From Chromera velia (lineage: Eukaryota; Sar; Chromeraceae): a stretch of 20,911 nt of DNA. The notes under the pieces are model-generated. The model ran no database searches. It had not been told where the DNA came from and was given only the letters and a program-made list of their open reading frames with translations. Position numbers and translations under genes: made by a program. Shown here one piece after another: positions 1 to 9,295 of the stretch. Position 1 is the stretch's first letter. Each line of letters opens with the position of its first letter. The stretch spans positions 1-20,911 of the forward strand of contig JAHBMJ010002005.1 of the NCBI GenBank assembly GCA_018398765.1. The letters are read 5' to 3'.

Positions 1-414
1 AATAATTAATGTATGCACCTTCTACGCGCGCATCATTCGCGAGAAGTCACGGGTCTGATTGCATATACGATGGTGCTGACACACCAGAACCGTGCATGCA
101 ATATCAGACGGACTGACTCCAAGAATGCAACATCTGATCAATCGAGAAGCACAGGACATGGCATTCAAGTAAGCAGACCTCGGTGCACCGCCTGGTGGTT
201 GTACAAAGGAATATGCAGGCAAACACACACCGAGAGACAACCATACATACTAGCATACACAAGCCCTGTGGTAGAGTGGAGCAGGAATGTTACAGAGCCT
301 TTCAGAGGAAGCTCTCACGTATATATAAAAACATACGAGGCAGAAAGGCCAACACAATGAAATACATCATGGATGTAGTCCTGCTAGAGCCTTGAAGCAC
401 AAGCTGCCCACATT
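1..414. other. Region with no supportable gene
   Basis: Several short overlapping frames are open on both strands, but none has convincing protein character, a splice pattern or a recognisable motif. I see no RNA gene or clear repeat here. Confidence 0.5.
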
Positions 415-416
415 CT

Positions 417-461
<45 letters not shown>

Positions 462-510
462 TCTCTCTCTCTCTGTCTCACTCTTGCTCTCGCTCTCGCC
501 CTCACTCTCG

Positions 511-582
<72 letters not shown>
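415..582. repeat. (CT)n microsatellite, imperfect
   Basis: About 170 bases of almost pure CT dinucleotide, broken by TTTCTC, CTGTCT and CTCGCT interruptions. The low-complexity Ser/Leu and Arg/Glu frames that read through it on both strands are repeat translations, not genes. Confidence 0.95.
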
Positions 583-1410
583 GTGCCTCCTGGCCTTATA
601 CATATATGCATACACCTACATACAATGTCATACAGACAAACATACGGAGAAACAGATAGATAGGTAGGCAGGCGAGCAGGTGGGCAGGCAGGCAAACAGG
701 CCATATTTTCATTCCAGGGGAGGGGAATTTTTTTACAGACAGCAAGATAGACCTACAAGACAGACAAATAGTCAGTTACTGTGATTGTCTGTCGCTGCCA
801 GTCGATCAGTGGGTTAGTTAGTCAGTCAGGCAGTCAGTCAGCCAATCTTTCGCCCTTACGCTTCTCTTCAGAGTCTCAGCACTCCTGCACTCAATCAACG
901 TGCACCCGGTCACTCAAATAAGACAAATTTCAATATACACATAGCCTAAGAGACACAAAAAAATGTGGAACGGAGAAAGCCGGACAGAGCATACGAAGAT
1001 AAAACCACATGACAGACTGGTATCCACGCACATAAATACCGGAAAAATTTGTTTACAAGGGCACCATACATCGAAACGAGTATCGTGGACAGCAACGGGG
1101 GGATACTTTAAGACAGACATGTAGACAGACACGGAAACCCAACACGTCTACTCATTCACCCATTTACTCAAAGACACAAGGATTCACAGCCCAAAGTCAG
1201 TACAGACAGGAAATCACCTATATTGCATGGCAGGCTCAAACAGGGTGAATAGACTCTGAGCTAGAAGAAAGCCATAGACGCCTGGGTTCAGCAGTTCGCT
1301 CGTGGTAGAGAGTCGCATACGCTTGCTAGCAGATTGTCTCTAACTGTCTCTGTTTCATTTATGGAGTCAAATAAACAGGAGGAATACGAAGACAGGAACA
1401 GATTGACTAC
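583..1410. other. Non-coding stretch with short tetranucleotide tracts
   Basis: No gene is supportable. Short degenerate tetranucleotide tracts are visible: GGCA/GGTA-type at about 655-700 and GTTA/GTCA-type at about 812-843. The remainder looks like unique non-coding DNA. Confidence 0.5.
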
Positions 1411-1710
1411 TCACCTTTCCTTGGAGCAAGACAGGTGGAGACCTGACCAAAGGGCAGATCTGCTTAGTCCAGAAACAATATGAAACTCACAACAGACAGA
1501 TCGAGACGCGCGGAGACGGCGTTTGAAGAGTAGTGTTTTGACCCAGCTCTCACTCACTGTCACGCCCATGTCCGTCATTAAGTTGAAGATTTCCCTTATC
1601 TGCTCACCCACATTACAAAGTCTGACAAAGCTGTCGAACAGTGCATCTGATAGCGCATCTGAATTTAGACCCCAGAGGTAGTCAAATTCAATCATTTCAA
1701 TCAATGACAT
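1411..1710 (-). CDS. Doubtful hypothetical ORF or first exon
   Basis: A 99-codon frame opens with ATG at 1710 on the minus strand. The first 75 or so residues have a balanced, protein-like composition (starting MSLIEMIEFDYLWGL) and predicted amphipathic stretches. I recognise no family. A good donor-like GTGAGT lies in the codons for CCEF near 1478-1483, so the frame could be a first exon rather than a complete gene. I could not identify a following exon. It would be transcribed divergently from the lipase gene, with about 550 bp between their starts. It may equally be a chance frame. Confidence is low and no function is proposed. Confidence 0.22.
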   Translation of the reverse strand: MSLIEMIEFDYLWGLNSDALSDALFDSFVRLCNVGEQIREIFNLMTDMGVTVSESWVKTLLFKRRLRASRSVCCEFHIVSGLSRSALWSGLHLSCSKER

Positions 1711-1794
1711 GCATATGCAAAATTTTTACTGTGCGGTCCCGTAAGGTGTTTGCGACCTGAAATGTGAGGAAGTACGTAAGTGGCGCGCGTGCGA

Positions 1795-2050
1795 AATTCG
1801 GTGAAGGGGGCGGGGCTCACCTTTACTTTTTTCCTTTCGGTTTGGGCTACAGATACCGTGGCTCGGGGGCCACGGCATATGGGCCGCATGGCCCGAGCTC
1901 GCAGCCGGAATCTGACGCAAGCAAGCTTGCGAAGGGCCCCTGCCCCCCGCTTCGCTTTCCGGGGCCAAACTTGCCCACGCATGCCGGGGCCCCGCTTGTG
2001 TCCGACGCGCTTTCCGGGGCCATCGCTGAGATGACTTTCCGGGACAACAT
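1795..2050. promoter_or_regulatory. GC-rich repeat-bearing region upstream of lipase
   Basis: This GC-rich block precedes the lipase start by roughly 220-470 bp. It has a GC-box-like GGGGCGGGGC at about 1807-1816, the palindrome GCAAGCTTGC at 1921-1930, and two copies of CTTTCCGGGGCC near 1955-1966 and 2010-2021. The 27 bases at 1941-1967 recur exactly, in inverted orientation, at 10727-10753. The 20 bases at 1921-1940 match 14060-14079 inverted at 19 of 20 positions. It could be a promoter module or simply a dispersed repeat that landed here. No transcription start can be read from the sequence. Confidence 0.45.
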
Positions 2051-2266
2051 CTCACGGAAGACTTTGTGAAAGACAATTCAGAGCGTACGTGCTTCGAGCT
2101 GTCTGTTGAATCTTTGAGCGTACGGCTTTTCATCTCGTTCCTAGCTCCACTTCATTCCATGCAATCAGCTGAACCTGAGAAAGACAACGCGAAACGTCTG
2201 TCGATTGATCGATTGATTCCCTGCACTTGGTGTTGCTTTACTGTTGCTTTGTCACAACATTCAACA

Positions 2267-3984
2267 ATGCCAAAGTTTACTGTTGCAACAGCCGCCGTCG
2301 CGTCGGCCTTGTTGTTTGTGAACGGCAAGCCTCTTCTCCGCCGAAAACTCCAATCCTCTGAGCCAGACTCCCCTCTTTCGGGGGGTGCGGCTGCTTCAGT
2401 TACTGTCATACCCTTCTCTTACCCCTACCCGGCAAACAGCAACGTAATGGGCCTCCAGTGCAACACCGAAGTCTCTGAAGCTACCACTGGCCTCCACCTT
2501 GACACACACGACAATTCCTTGAAAAGCTGTGTGTACGACGCCTTCATGAAGAGTGGTCAGTGTGAAGACTTGGCTCTCGGAGGGGAACCCTGATGCTCTC
2601 GCTCTGCTATACATCCTTGCAACATGCAACAAACAGTCAAACAACAGTTACATACATACTCGTGCGCCTTTTGCTTGCAGAGAACGTCGCTGAGGCGGTG
2701 GCTGACTGTATTGCTGCTTCTGCCTCTGCCCCTTTGTGCCCCACTGTGCAAGGATGGATGAGCGGCTTCTTGTGTGACCAGGAAGAACCCTTCTGCGAAC
2801 GCAACAAGGCCAGTGTGGGAAGCGAACCTGACGAGATCCCTTTTGACGTTGACGAAGGGGCACTAGAGCTTCCTTTTGAGACCCCAGAACTTCCCCTACC
2901 TGAGAAGATTGAAAGTTTCCTCAGCGACAGAGAGACCACCACAGCCTCCCTTCTCTGGATGGCCAATGTGCGAAACTACCAGCTTGCAGAGAATTTCAAG
3001 TGCGCAGAGGGACGGGAGAAGAGCTACACTGAGAGAGAGGTTCTCCCCGGTTGGAAGGCAGAGAGACTCTTCACACCTGAGTACGTTGAGGAAACCGAAG
3101 AATCCAATCACCCCTGGGTGTCTGTCTCTTCCCGCGGTCAGAGTCTCCTTGTGGTGGTTCGAGGCACTCAAGCCTTCGGAGAGTGGGTGAGTGACTTGGA
3201 CCTTGAGCAGGTCCCCGCACCCCTCGGCATGCCTGGAAAGCTTACTAGAGGATACTCAACACCCGCTGGAAAAGTCGTTGAAGAGCTTCGCAAGATGATC
3301 ACCGAAAAGACCGATAGAGTGATCGTCACAGGACATTCCCTGGGGGGGTACGCAGGTCAAATCGTTGCCGCGGGCTTGCAGAGCCATATTGAGGCATCTG
3401 GTCTGTCCACCAAGTTGTTTGGGGTTCTGTTTGCCTCAGGAAGAGTGGGAGATGCAGATTATCAGGAGGCGATGAACGCCAAGGTGAACTTGCGTCACGT
3501 CCTTTTCGGTGCCGACCCAGGTCCGATGGCTGTCTCCAAGAAGACGCCGAATTGCGGTCTGCCGGGGTCTTTTGACTTTGGCGTCTCTCATATTGAATCC
3601 TCTTCTTCTTCTGGAGTTGACGATGAGAAGAAGACGAAGGAGGGTGGAGAGGGGAACGTCGAGATCATGTCGTTTACAGACAGGACAGGCGTTCTGACTT
3701 TCTCCGACAGTTGGCTGAATTTCTTCAAGCTGGCATTCGGAATGATTACTTCGAAAGACGTGAAGGCCTGGGGCAACGCTGCCCACCACTGTTCCTACCA
3801 GTGCCATGCTGTTGCTTCTCAGCCAGGTGCAGATGAAGAAGCGTCTCTTTGTTCCAAGAAGACCTGCTTTGACTACACACACAATCGGGAGGGGAAGGAG
3901 CCTGAGGAAGAAAAACAAAAGAAGTTGCCGGCTACTTTTGCTGATTTTGTCATGGCAGACTTGCTCCGATCGCAAGGCAATTAA
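2267..3984 (+). CDS. Secreted class 3 (fungal-type) lipase
   Basis: Exons are 2267-2555 and 2681-3984, giving 530 residues. The enzyme would hydrolyse acylglycerol or related ester bonds outside the cell or in the endomembrane system. The ATG at 2267 was chosen because it begins a signal-peptide-like stretch (MPKFTVATAAVASALLFVNG) and has A at -3; an upstream in-frame ATG at 2066 would bury that signal. Family signatures seen: oxyanion-region VVRGTQAFGEWVSDL, the nucleophile elbow GHSLGG with Ser about 316, ASGRVGDADY, a candidate catalytic Asp about 375 in LFGADPGPM, and candidate His about 465/466 in AHHCSYQCH. The intron is phase 1. Donor GTCAGT at 2556 restores a Glu codon, whereas the GTGAAG at 2562 would create a TAG. 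A Ser-rich, then acidic/Lys insert lies at about 404-423. The chain is longer than typical fungal lipases because of an N-terminal Cys-bearing region. True substrate is unknown. Confidence 0.9.
2556..2680 (+). other. Lipase intron (125 nt)
   Basis: Donor G|GTCAGT, acceptor TTGCTTGCAG|AG. The first exon frame ends in TGA shortly after the donor, and the second exon frame shows no plausible start of its own, so splicing is needed. Donor choice is limited by phase; an alternative GTGGTC at 2553 also keeps frame but is a poorer site. Confidence 0.8.
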
Positions 3985-4390
3985 GTGATCAAGCTGTCAG
4001 AGGACCTCCTTTAATTGTCAGTTGTCATTTCCTGCCTGGGTGATCTCGGCGCATCCTGAAGGACAGGATGAACTTGAAAGGGAAAGTTGAAGGGCTTGCT
4101 TTTACCCTGGAGCTGCCTGTAGAGACAACGACGTGTATTTGAGGTGTTTGTTTAAAAACGGTCTGTTTGTACGCGCTTATGTCGGCCATGTCAGGGGCAA
4201 ATGCAGAGGAATTTAGGGTTTCTGTTGTTCGTTCTGGAAAAAATGCATGCGTTGATGGACCGGTGTTTGGACTTTGTGTGTATGGGGTCCGGATGTTCTC
4301 TGATCGTGTCCTCTTCATTTAGAAGTGAAGGGGGTGCCTTTGTAAGAGCGCTGTGAATGTTCTTGTACCAGTATCAAAGGTGGCTGACAC
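3985..4390. other. Lipase 3' flank, no gene seen
   Basis: Sequence of mixed composition after the TAA at 3982-3984. No AATAAA is visible. A 97-codon minus-strand frame (4025-4318) is open but has no recognised motif or homology, and I leave it out as a gene. Confidence 0.45.
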
Positions 4391-5560
4391 TTATTGACTC
4401 ATATGAAGTCAGCAATCAATTAATCAGTTGTTTGCATTTTTAATATCTTGCCAGTGATAATAAGTGATAAATATAAGCATGTATTTAGGCATGTATTAAC
4501 AGAAGCTAGAACAGAAGTTACAGAACATAGGTGACCTAGTAGTGGCAGGTATATGGTATATATACCATCATGTCAGTGACTGACATGACTACTGACTAGC
4601 TAGACTAATGACATGATCAATGTAGAGCTAGTATTAGTTAACTTACTGTGTTACACATAATGTCTAGCATAATGTCACTGTAACATATTAAAGAGTCTAG
4701 ACTGTCTAGATCGTACTAGATCGATAAAAGCTAATAAGAGGTTATCTAGGAGTTTATAATAGAATTGTTAAATACCGTCTAGGATAAATATCGATAACCG
4801 TTATTTGGGAGTCAAATACTGAATTTAGGTATAAGGTATTTATCTAGATATTTATAATCATCTCCTTTAGCATCTCCCGGGGAATTTACTATAGGGAATT
4901 TAGGGCCTATACGATCTAAAATCGGATGTGTTTTGCGGAATTTGTTGTTCTAAAGAGTTTATGACTAGGTGTATGAAGGTTTAAAAGACTTAAAAACGGA
5001 GTCTGGGTAATCACCATTATTGGTGATTTTGCCAGTGGTGTTTCACAGGCCAATTACCTAAATGAGGAGAGTGTCAGAGACACATACCGCGAGTTTTTGA
5101 CCTAAATTTTTTTTAATACTAATCATTTCATATTTTTTCAACCATAGTTGCTGAAAAACTTAAAACTGTAACAGTAAGTTTGAATACCGAATACCGTTAT
5201 TTATATATATAGGGGTCAAAAACGACTGGTTATAACCTGTCGTAACCGGTATGTGGTATTTAACAACTCTAGGTTATAAAAAAAAATAAAGACTAGATCA
5301 AAGTATATCGACGCTATGCATATAACTAGACATGTAATATGATATGACCAAGGATAATAGGATATAACAAAATGTTATTTTTTAAAATTAAAATCAATTT
5401 GTAATCTCTGGTGTATTCTAGTATATAAATCTAGAAACTAGTCTACAAAATGCGTTTGGAGCTCCAAACCGTACTATGGTTCATACACTTGGAGTACTGG
5501 TACCTTTATTATGATTCTTATGAACGATCTATCTTAGGATCTATCAATTTATGCACAAAA
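4391..5560. other. AT-rich intergenic region
   Basis: About 1.2 kb of clearly AT-rich DNA with frequent CTAG/TCTAGA words, loosely repeated motifs of the type ATACCGTTATTT (near 4793-4805 and 5196-5207) and several short palindromes. No frame of useful length is open. It may be an old decayed repeat. Confidence 0.6.
4553..4587. repeat. Two adjacent perfect palindromes
   Basis: ATGGTATATATACCAT (4553-4568) is a perfect 16-bp palindrome. It is followed without a gap by CATGTCAGTGACTGACATG (4569-4587), a 9+1+9 perfect inverted repeat. Together they could extrude as two hairpins. Function unknown. Confidence 0.85.
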
Positions 5561-5721
5561 AAAAAATAGATAAAGCGAATGAGAGAAGCGAGCGAGCTCT
5601 AGTCACATGCCGTGTCAAATCGGTCTTCAGACTTGAAAGCCTGTTGGAAGTAAGAGTAGCAGCTGAACAGAATGAACAGTCAGGCATCAGCGGTTGGAGC
5701 ACACTGCTTCAGCGGCCCTCA

Positions 5722-5767
5722 AAGGCGGGGTCTGATAACTTAGCCTAGCTGAGGAACGCCCCGCCTT
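5722..5767. repeat. GC-rich nested hairpin
   Basis: AAGGCGGGG (5722-5730) pairs perfectly with CCCCGCCTT (5759-5767). Inside it CTTAGC pairs with GCTGAG around a 3-nt CTA loop. The GC-rich stem stands out in an otherwise AT-leaning region. It could be a transposon end or a structured-RNA remnant. CTAG occurs three bases after the stem, which weakly recalls Helitron 3' ends. Confidence 0.6.
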
Positions 5768-6149
5768 ACTAGCTCTGGCAACAGATTGACATAGCGGGAA
5801 GGCCTAGTGCAGAACCTATCAATCAATCAATCAACCATACATTGGAGTATATTAGAGTTCGGTAAAACCGTGAAAGAGAGAGAGGAGAGAGCTGCAAATA
5901 GCAGCAGATGGAAAGTGGATGGTGAAGGGAAGGTAGACAAGATTGCTCTATTCTCTTTTTTTTTGAATGAGGCCGACAAGAATGTCGATACCTTTCTGAA
6001 AGACGTCATCATATGATGATAAAAAAACAGGTAGTGAGAGAATGGAAAAGAAAAAAGGGAGACAATTTGAGTCAAACTTTAGGAAGAGAGTTAGATAGGC
6101 TACATCAAAAGACTTGAAAAAGTGAGAAAGAAAGAAAGAAAAAGAAGAA
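5768..6149. other. Purine-rich non-coding stretch
   Basis: An A/G-rich plus strand with GAGAGA and AAAGAAAG tracts. The short frames are low-complexity and I see no gene. Confidence 0.45.
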
Positions 6150-6655
6150 TTAAAGAGTATGAAAGGATGTGGAGTGATACAAAGGAAGCAAAAAAGGAGG
6201 GAAAAAGGAGGAGGATGGGGTGCTGGGAGGTTTTGGAATTGAATTTCGCTTCAAGCCGTTCATCTGCAATTCTGGGATCGTTCCCTTAAAATTTAAACCC
6301 TGCTTTAGAATGGAGTGAGCCCTCTCATATACATATGCAGGTGATTGATTGTTCAATGTAACCTCCCTGAACCTAAGTGCCACTTGAAAAAATATAATCA
6401 AGATCATCTCTATCTATGGCATCTTTTTTCAAGACACCGTCCACGCCTGCGGTGTAGACGGTCAAGATACCGTCCAGATATGCGGCTTTGGCTTTTAAGA
6501 CACCATAAATGATCCGCGCCTGCGGCGCGGACTTTCAAGCTTATCCAAAAATGCGGCCTGAACTTTCAAGTGGTAGTTAGGTTCAGGGAGGTCTTCAATG
6601 TGATCCATTCATGGTACAGGCTAGACCTGTACGGGCTGGCCAGGGAGGTCTGATG
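6150..6655 (-). pseudogene. Decayed reading frame split by MITE-like element
   Basis: On the minus strand, removing the inserted element and one copy of its 8-bp target duplication leaves one frame open across the junction. It runs from after a TAG near 6656 through YHEWITLNNQSPAYVYER to about KPPSTPSSS and then a stop at 6150, roughly 88 codons. The central part has protein-like composition; the last 15-20 codons are derived from a purine tract. I do not recognise the protein. No start codon is seen at the 5' end, and neighbouring frames upstream suggest further frameshifts. One of those frames carries a CPTCG zinc-knuckle-like stretch at about 6690. It could be an older transposon remnant. 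Confidence 0.35.
6360..6593. mobile_element. MITE-like element, 29-bp TIRs, 8-bp TSD
   Basis: Terminal inverted repeats at 6361-6389 and 6564-6592 match at 27 of 29 positions and begin ACCTCCCTGAACCTAA. They are flanked by the direct repeat TTCAATGT at 6352-6359 and 6594-6601. The 234-bp element is too short to encode a transposase. Its interior holds two GC-rich hairpins: CCGTCCACGCC/GGTGTAGACGG at 6437-6461 and the perfect CCGCGCC-TGC-GGCGCGG at 6514-6530. An 8-bp duplication is typical of hAT-type insertions, so a non-autonomous hAT-like origin is the first guess, though the TIRs are long for that group. Confidence 0.78.
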
Positions 6656-6885
6656 TGTCTATAGGCGCTTTCCCTGGAAGCCGCACGTCGGACATTCGGC
6701 ATTGGGGTGGGAGGCTAATCCTCTGGACATTAATCCTAATCCTAATACGTTACAAAGAGGTTATATCCAGCACTATCAGCTAAACTATAAACATGCTGAT
6801 TACGTTTTTAGAATTTGTTTAAAGTTATTCTAAAAGTTATTCCATGTTTAAGAAAAGTTATAAACGTTTGGAGAAAGTAGAAAGT
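6656..6885. other. Non-coding stretch between MITE and NYN-like array
   Basis: No gene is supportable. It contains TAATCC/CTAATC-type short direct repeats near 6726-6745 and AT-rich sequence leading to the first array unit. Confidence 0.45.
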
Positions 6886-6991
6886 TCAAAGGCAAGAAAA
6901 AGTTCAAATTAAGGCAAGGGGGCGTCTCCCTGCTCAGAGTCTCAATCATAGACTTTGTAATGGGAGAAAGTACAGAACGCAACAAAGCAGC

Positions 6992-7697
6992 CTAAGGCTT
7001 GCATGCACAGACATTGAGCTCCGCAGCCACCCTCTTGAAGAGCTCCTCCTAGGAGACGGGCTGACTCTTCATCTCTTGCCCGCCTTTCTCCTTGTTAGAT
7101 GCACACAATGTCATTCGGCATCGACCTCAGCATAAAATCCCGGAGCTGGTCGGTCTCATAAGTCTCTAGTGCTCGATGGCAGCGCAGAAGAGGCAGAAAG
7201 GTTTCTTCGGTGCTGGGACGATCGCTTCGTGCAGGGGCCTCTTCTTCCTGTTGGGCAAGAATTCACGAACGAAGTCCAGAGTGATGTACTGGGCCCCTGT
7301 CTTGGAAAGGCCGCAAAGGCCGCACCCCTGCTTCTTTGTCACAAGCTGGATTGGGATGCCGGCTGTTAGGAGGGCAGTGACTTGCATCTCGTGCCCTCCA
7401 TCCTCCGTCATCAGGTACACGATCTGCGGTGCTGGGCCCATCTCATACAACATCCTGAGGGTGTGCTGGATCTTCTTGTCGGATGCCTGCAGGGAATTCT
7501 TGGGCCCGTTGGGCGCGAGACAAATGGACACGTCCGGCATTTCGAGCAGGGAAGCGAGCTTATGTTTGTTGTTGAGATAGAATGCATGACTCTATGCACA
7601 CAACTCTGATATCATTGATCATCTCGAAGGGGTTGCAATCCCCTGTGTTCCAAATTGTCATCTTCGTTGCTTCCAGCATTCCAACCAAGTCCAGCAT
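6992..7697 (-). pseudogene. NYN-domain-like gene copy A, decayed
   Basis: This is the most complete copy of a tandem family. Three minus-strand segments read in order. 7697-7563 (45 codons) includes MTIWNTGDCNPFEMINDIR. 7540-7169 in another frame includes PDVSICLAPNGPKN, SDKKIQHTLRMLYE, APQIVYLMTEDGG, TALLTAGIPIQLV and DFVREFLPN. The C-terminal segment 7165-6992 carries internal stops and one-base indels relative to copy B. The order and spacing resemble the NYN (PIN-like) RNase fold of the limkain/MARF1 group: WDIEN-like start, KN...D helix, then a TxD-like strand followed by G-I-P/LV. Active-site residues look degraded (WDIEN reads WNTGD). The C-terminal tail has CLFC and CxC pairs. Two frameshifts and two stops make this a pseudogene unless spliced unusually. 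NYN identity is an inference from pattern, not a search. Confidence 0.55.
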
Positions 7698-7777
7698 TCC
7701 GCCCGCGAGAGTTCAAAGGCAATCAATCAAAGCCAAGGAGGTGTCCCCCTGCTCTCGATCATGCTCGTTACAACTAC

Positions 7778-8242
7778 CTAACGCTTGCATGAGCAGACTT
7801 TCAGCTCATCAGCCAGCCTCTTGAGAAGCTCCTCACGGCTCACTGGCTGATTCTTCATCTCTTTCCCGTACTTCTTCTTGTAGATGCAGACGTTCGGCAT
7901 CGATCTCTGTACGAAATTCCTCAGCTGGTGAGTCTCGTAGGTCTTTGGGCACTCAATCGCGGCACAGAAGAGGCAGAAGGGTTTCTTCTGCGCGGGGACG
8001 ATCGCTCCGTTTATATGGCCCTCTTCTTCTTGTTTGGCAGGAATTCTCGAACGAAGTCCAGAGTGATGTACTGGGCCCTGGACTTCGAAAGGCCGCACCC
8101 GTCCTTCTTCATCATTAGCCGGATGGGGATGCCGGCTGTTAGGAGGGCAGTGACGTGCTTCTCGTACCCTCCATCCTCCGTTATCAGGTACACGATCTGA
8201 GGCGCTGGGCCCATCTTATACAGCATCCTGAGGGTGTGCTGC
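7778..8242 (-). pseudogene. NYN-domain-like gene copy B, frameshifted and truncated
   Basis: This is a second copy of the same gene. The N-proximal part (8242 down to about 8011) reads QHTLRMLYKMGPAPQ, YLITEDGGYEKHVTALL and FVREFLPNKKKRA, then stops. A two-base insertion relative to copy A, near 8015-8025, shifts the rest into another frame. That frame stays open to 7778: AIVPAQKKPFCLFCAAIEC, QLRNFVQRSMPNVCIYKKK and EELLKRLADELKVCSCKR. Everything N-terminal to QHTLRM is replaced by a CA microsatellite. Its C-terminal part is the only copy whose full Cys-bearing tail is intact, so it serves as the reference for that region. Confidence 0.55.
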
Positions 8243-8307
8243 ACACACACACATATACACACACATACACACACACACACACACATACACACACACATAC
8301 ACACACA
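8242..8307. repeat. (CA)n microsatellite
   Basis: CA dinucleotide tract with CATATA and CATACA interruptions. It abuts copy B of the NYN-like array at the codon where homology with copy A ends, so it marks the truncation point. Confidence 0.95.
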
Positions 8308-8352
8308 GCGTCTGTGAGCGTCTGTCGCTGTCCTTCCAGATTTTTTTTGAGC

Positions 8353-8424
8353 TTAATTGTCGTGTTGGCCGTTGACAATCTTCTTGACAGCCTTGGCCAA
8401 CTCGGCCGGCAAGGTTTGTTCTCT
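8353..8424 (-). CDS. Possible orphan terminal exon
   Basis: On the minus strand a good acceptor (TTCTGCCCACAG) is followed by 23 codons and TAA, including LPAELAKAVKKIVNGQHDN, which has the look of a helical protein C-terminus. A candidate preceding exon (FITSIVWK followed by GTGAAA, near 8626-8655) is weak. It could be the end of an otherwise lost gene or part of another unit of the neighbouring array. Family not recognised. Confidence 0.22.
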   Translation of the reverse strand, partial: REQTLPAELAKAVKKIVNGQHDN

Positions 8425-8686
8425 CTGTGGGCAGAACACGGGCACGCACATTCATACAAGAAAGAGAAGGGAGGGAGGGAGGGCAGCCGGAGACCCAGTG
8501 GCTAGGTATGCAGCAAGACGAGGAAAGTCTGGGAGGAAAGCGGATCGAGACAGGCTCAGACTGACCAAGAAGCATCTCTCCTCCCAAGCTCCCCCCCTTG
8601 TTTCCCCCCTCCCCCCCCCCGATTTCACCTTCCAGACGATGGAGGTGATGAAGCAGCTGCGGATAAAGCAGCCGGGCATGCATACA
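8425..8686. other. Non-coding, poly-pyrimidine and poly-C runs
   Basis: Contains a GGGA-repeat at about 8470-8483 and a C-run at about 8608-8620. No gene is supportable apart from the weak exon candidate noted for 8353-8424. Confidence 0.4.
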
Positions 8687-8727
8687 GAGAGGGGGAGAAA
8701 GAGAGAAAGATACACACAGCCACACCC

Positions 8728-8760
<33 letters not shown>

Positions 8761-8810
8761 GATAGATATAGATATATATATACACGCACATGCACACGCA
8801 CACACACACA

Positions 8811-8848
<38 letters not shown>

Positions 8849-8885
8849 GAGAGAGAGAGAGAGAGAGCGAGAGAAAGAGAGAGAG
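8687..8885. repeat. Compound microsatellite GA/TA/CA/GA
   Basis: Successive blocks of GAGAAA, TATATA/GATATA, CACACA and GAGAGA. Such compound dinucleotide arrays recur at 12425-12650. Long frames through it on either strand are artefacts of the repeats. Confidence 0.95.
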
Positions 8886-8944
8886 CTCGAAGCACGAAGG
8901 GAGAGGTAGTCACACAAGAGAAGTCATTGCACAATTAACCTTTC

Positions 8945-9295
8945 CAACCGTTCAAAGGTATGGGGATGTCTCCCTGCTCTCAATCACGTCATAATAGAAG
9001 AAAGTGCAGTACGTATAACAAAGCAGCCTCAGCTCCAAAAGTTGTATGTGCAGACCTTCAGCTCCGCAGCCACCCGCTTGTGGAGCTCTTCACGGCAGAC
9101 TGGTTGGTTCTTCATCTCTTGCCCGTATTTCTTCTTGTACACACACATATTTGGCATCGACCTCAGCACGAACTCCCAAAACTGGTTGGGTTCAATTGTG
9201 GAGTGCGAAGGAGGCAGAATGAAAGGCTTCCCCTTCGATCTTCGGCTGCATGTGACCATACAGTGAAGACAGAGCAAGATAAAGCATCGATGCAC
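8945..9295 (-). pseudogene. NYN-like family copy C, C-terminal fragment
   Basis: The frame 9295-9029 carries the C-terminal segment of the array gene: FVLRSMPNMCVYKKKYGQEM, NQPVCREEL and HKRVAAELKVC, ending in TFWS-like residues and a stop at 9029. The residues matching CLFCAAIEC of copies A and B are lost (ILPPSH instead), and the N-terminal NYN-like part is missing. The shared 3' flank (TTCAAAGG then GTCTCCCTGCTCTCAATCA-like) begins near 8952, as it does near 6887 and 7708 for copies A and B. So the duplicated unit includes downstream sequence. Confidence 0.5.

Noticed and set aside
302-704. Arg/Glu- and Ser/Leu-rich frames on both strands
   Set aside because: They are translations of the CT microsatellite.
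1286-1330. tRNA-like stretch (GGTAGAGAGTCGCATA)
   Set aside because: It recalls a D-arm, but there is no T-arm GTTCRA motif or acceptor stem at the right spacing.
2066-2266. In-frame upstream ATG extending the lipase by 67 residues
   Set aside because: It would bury the signal-peptide-like N-terminus that begins at 2267 and lacks support.
8216-8934. Long minus-strand frames of 160-233 codons
   Set aside because: They are mostly the compound microsatellite read as Val/Cys and Ser/Leu runs.
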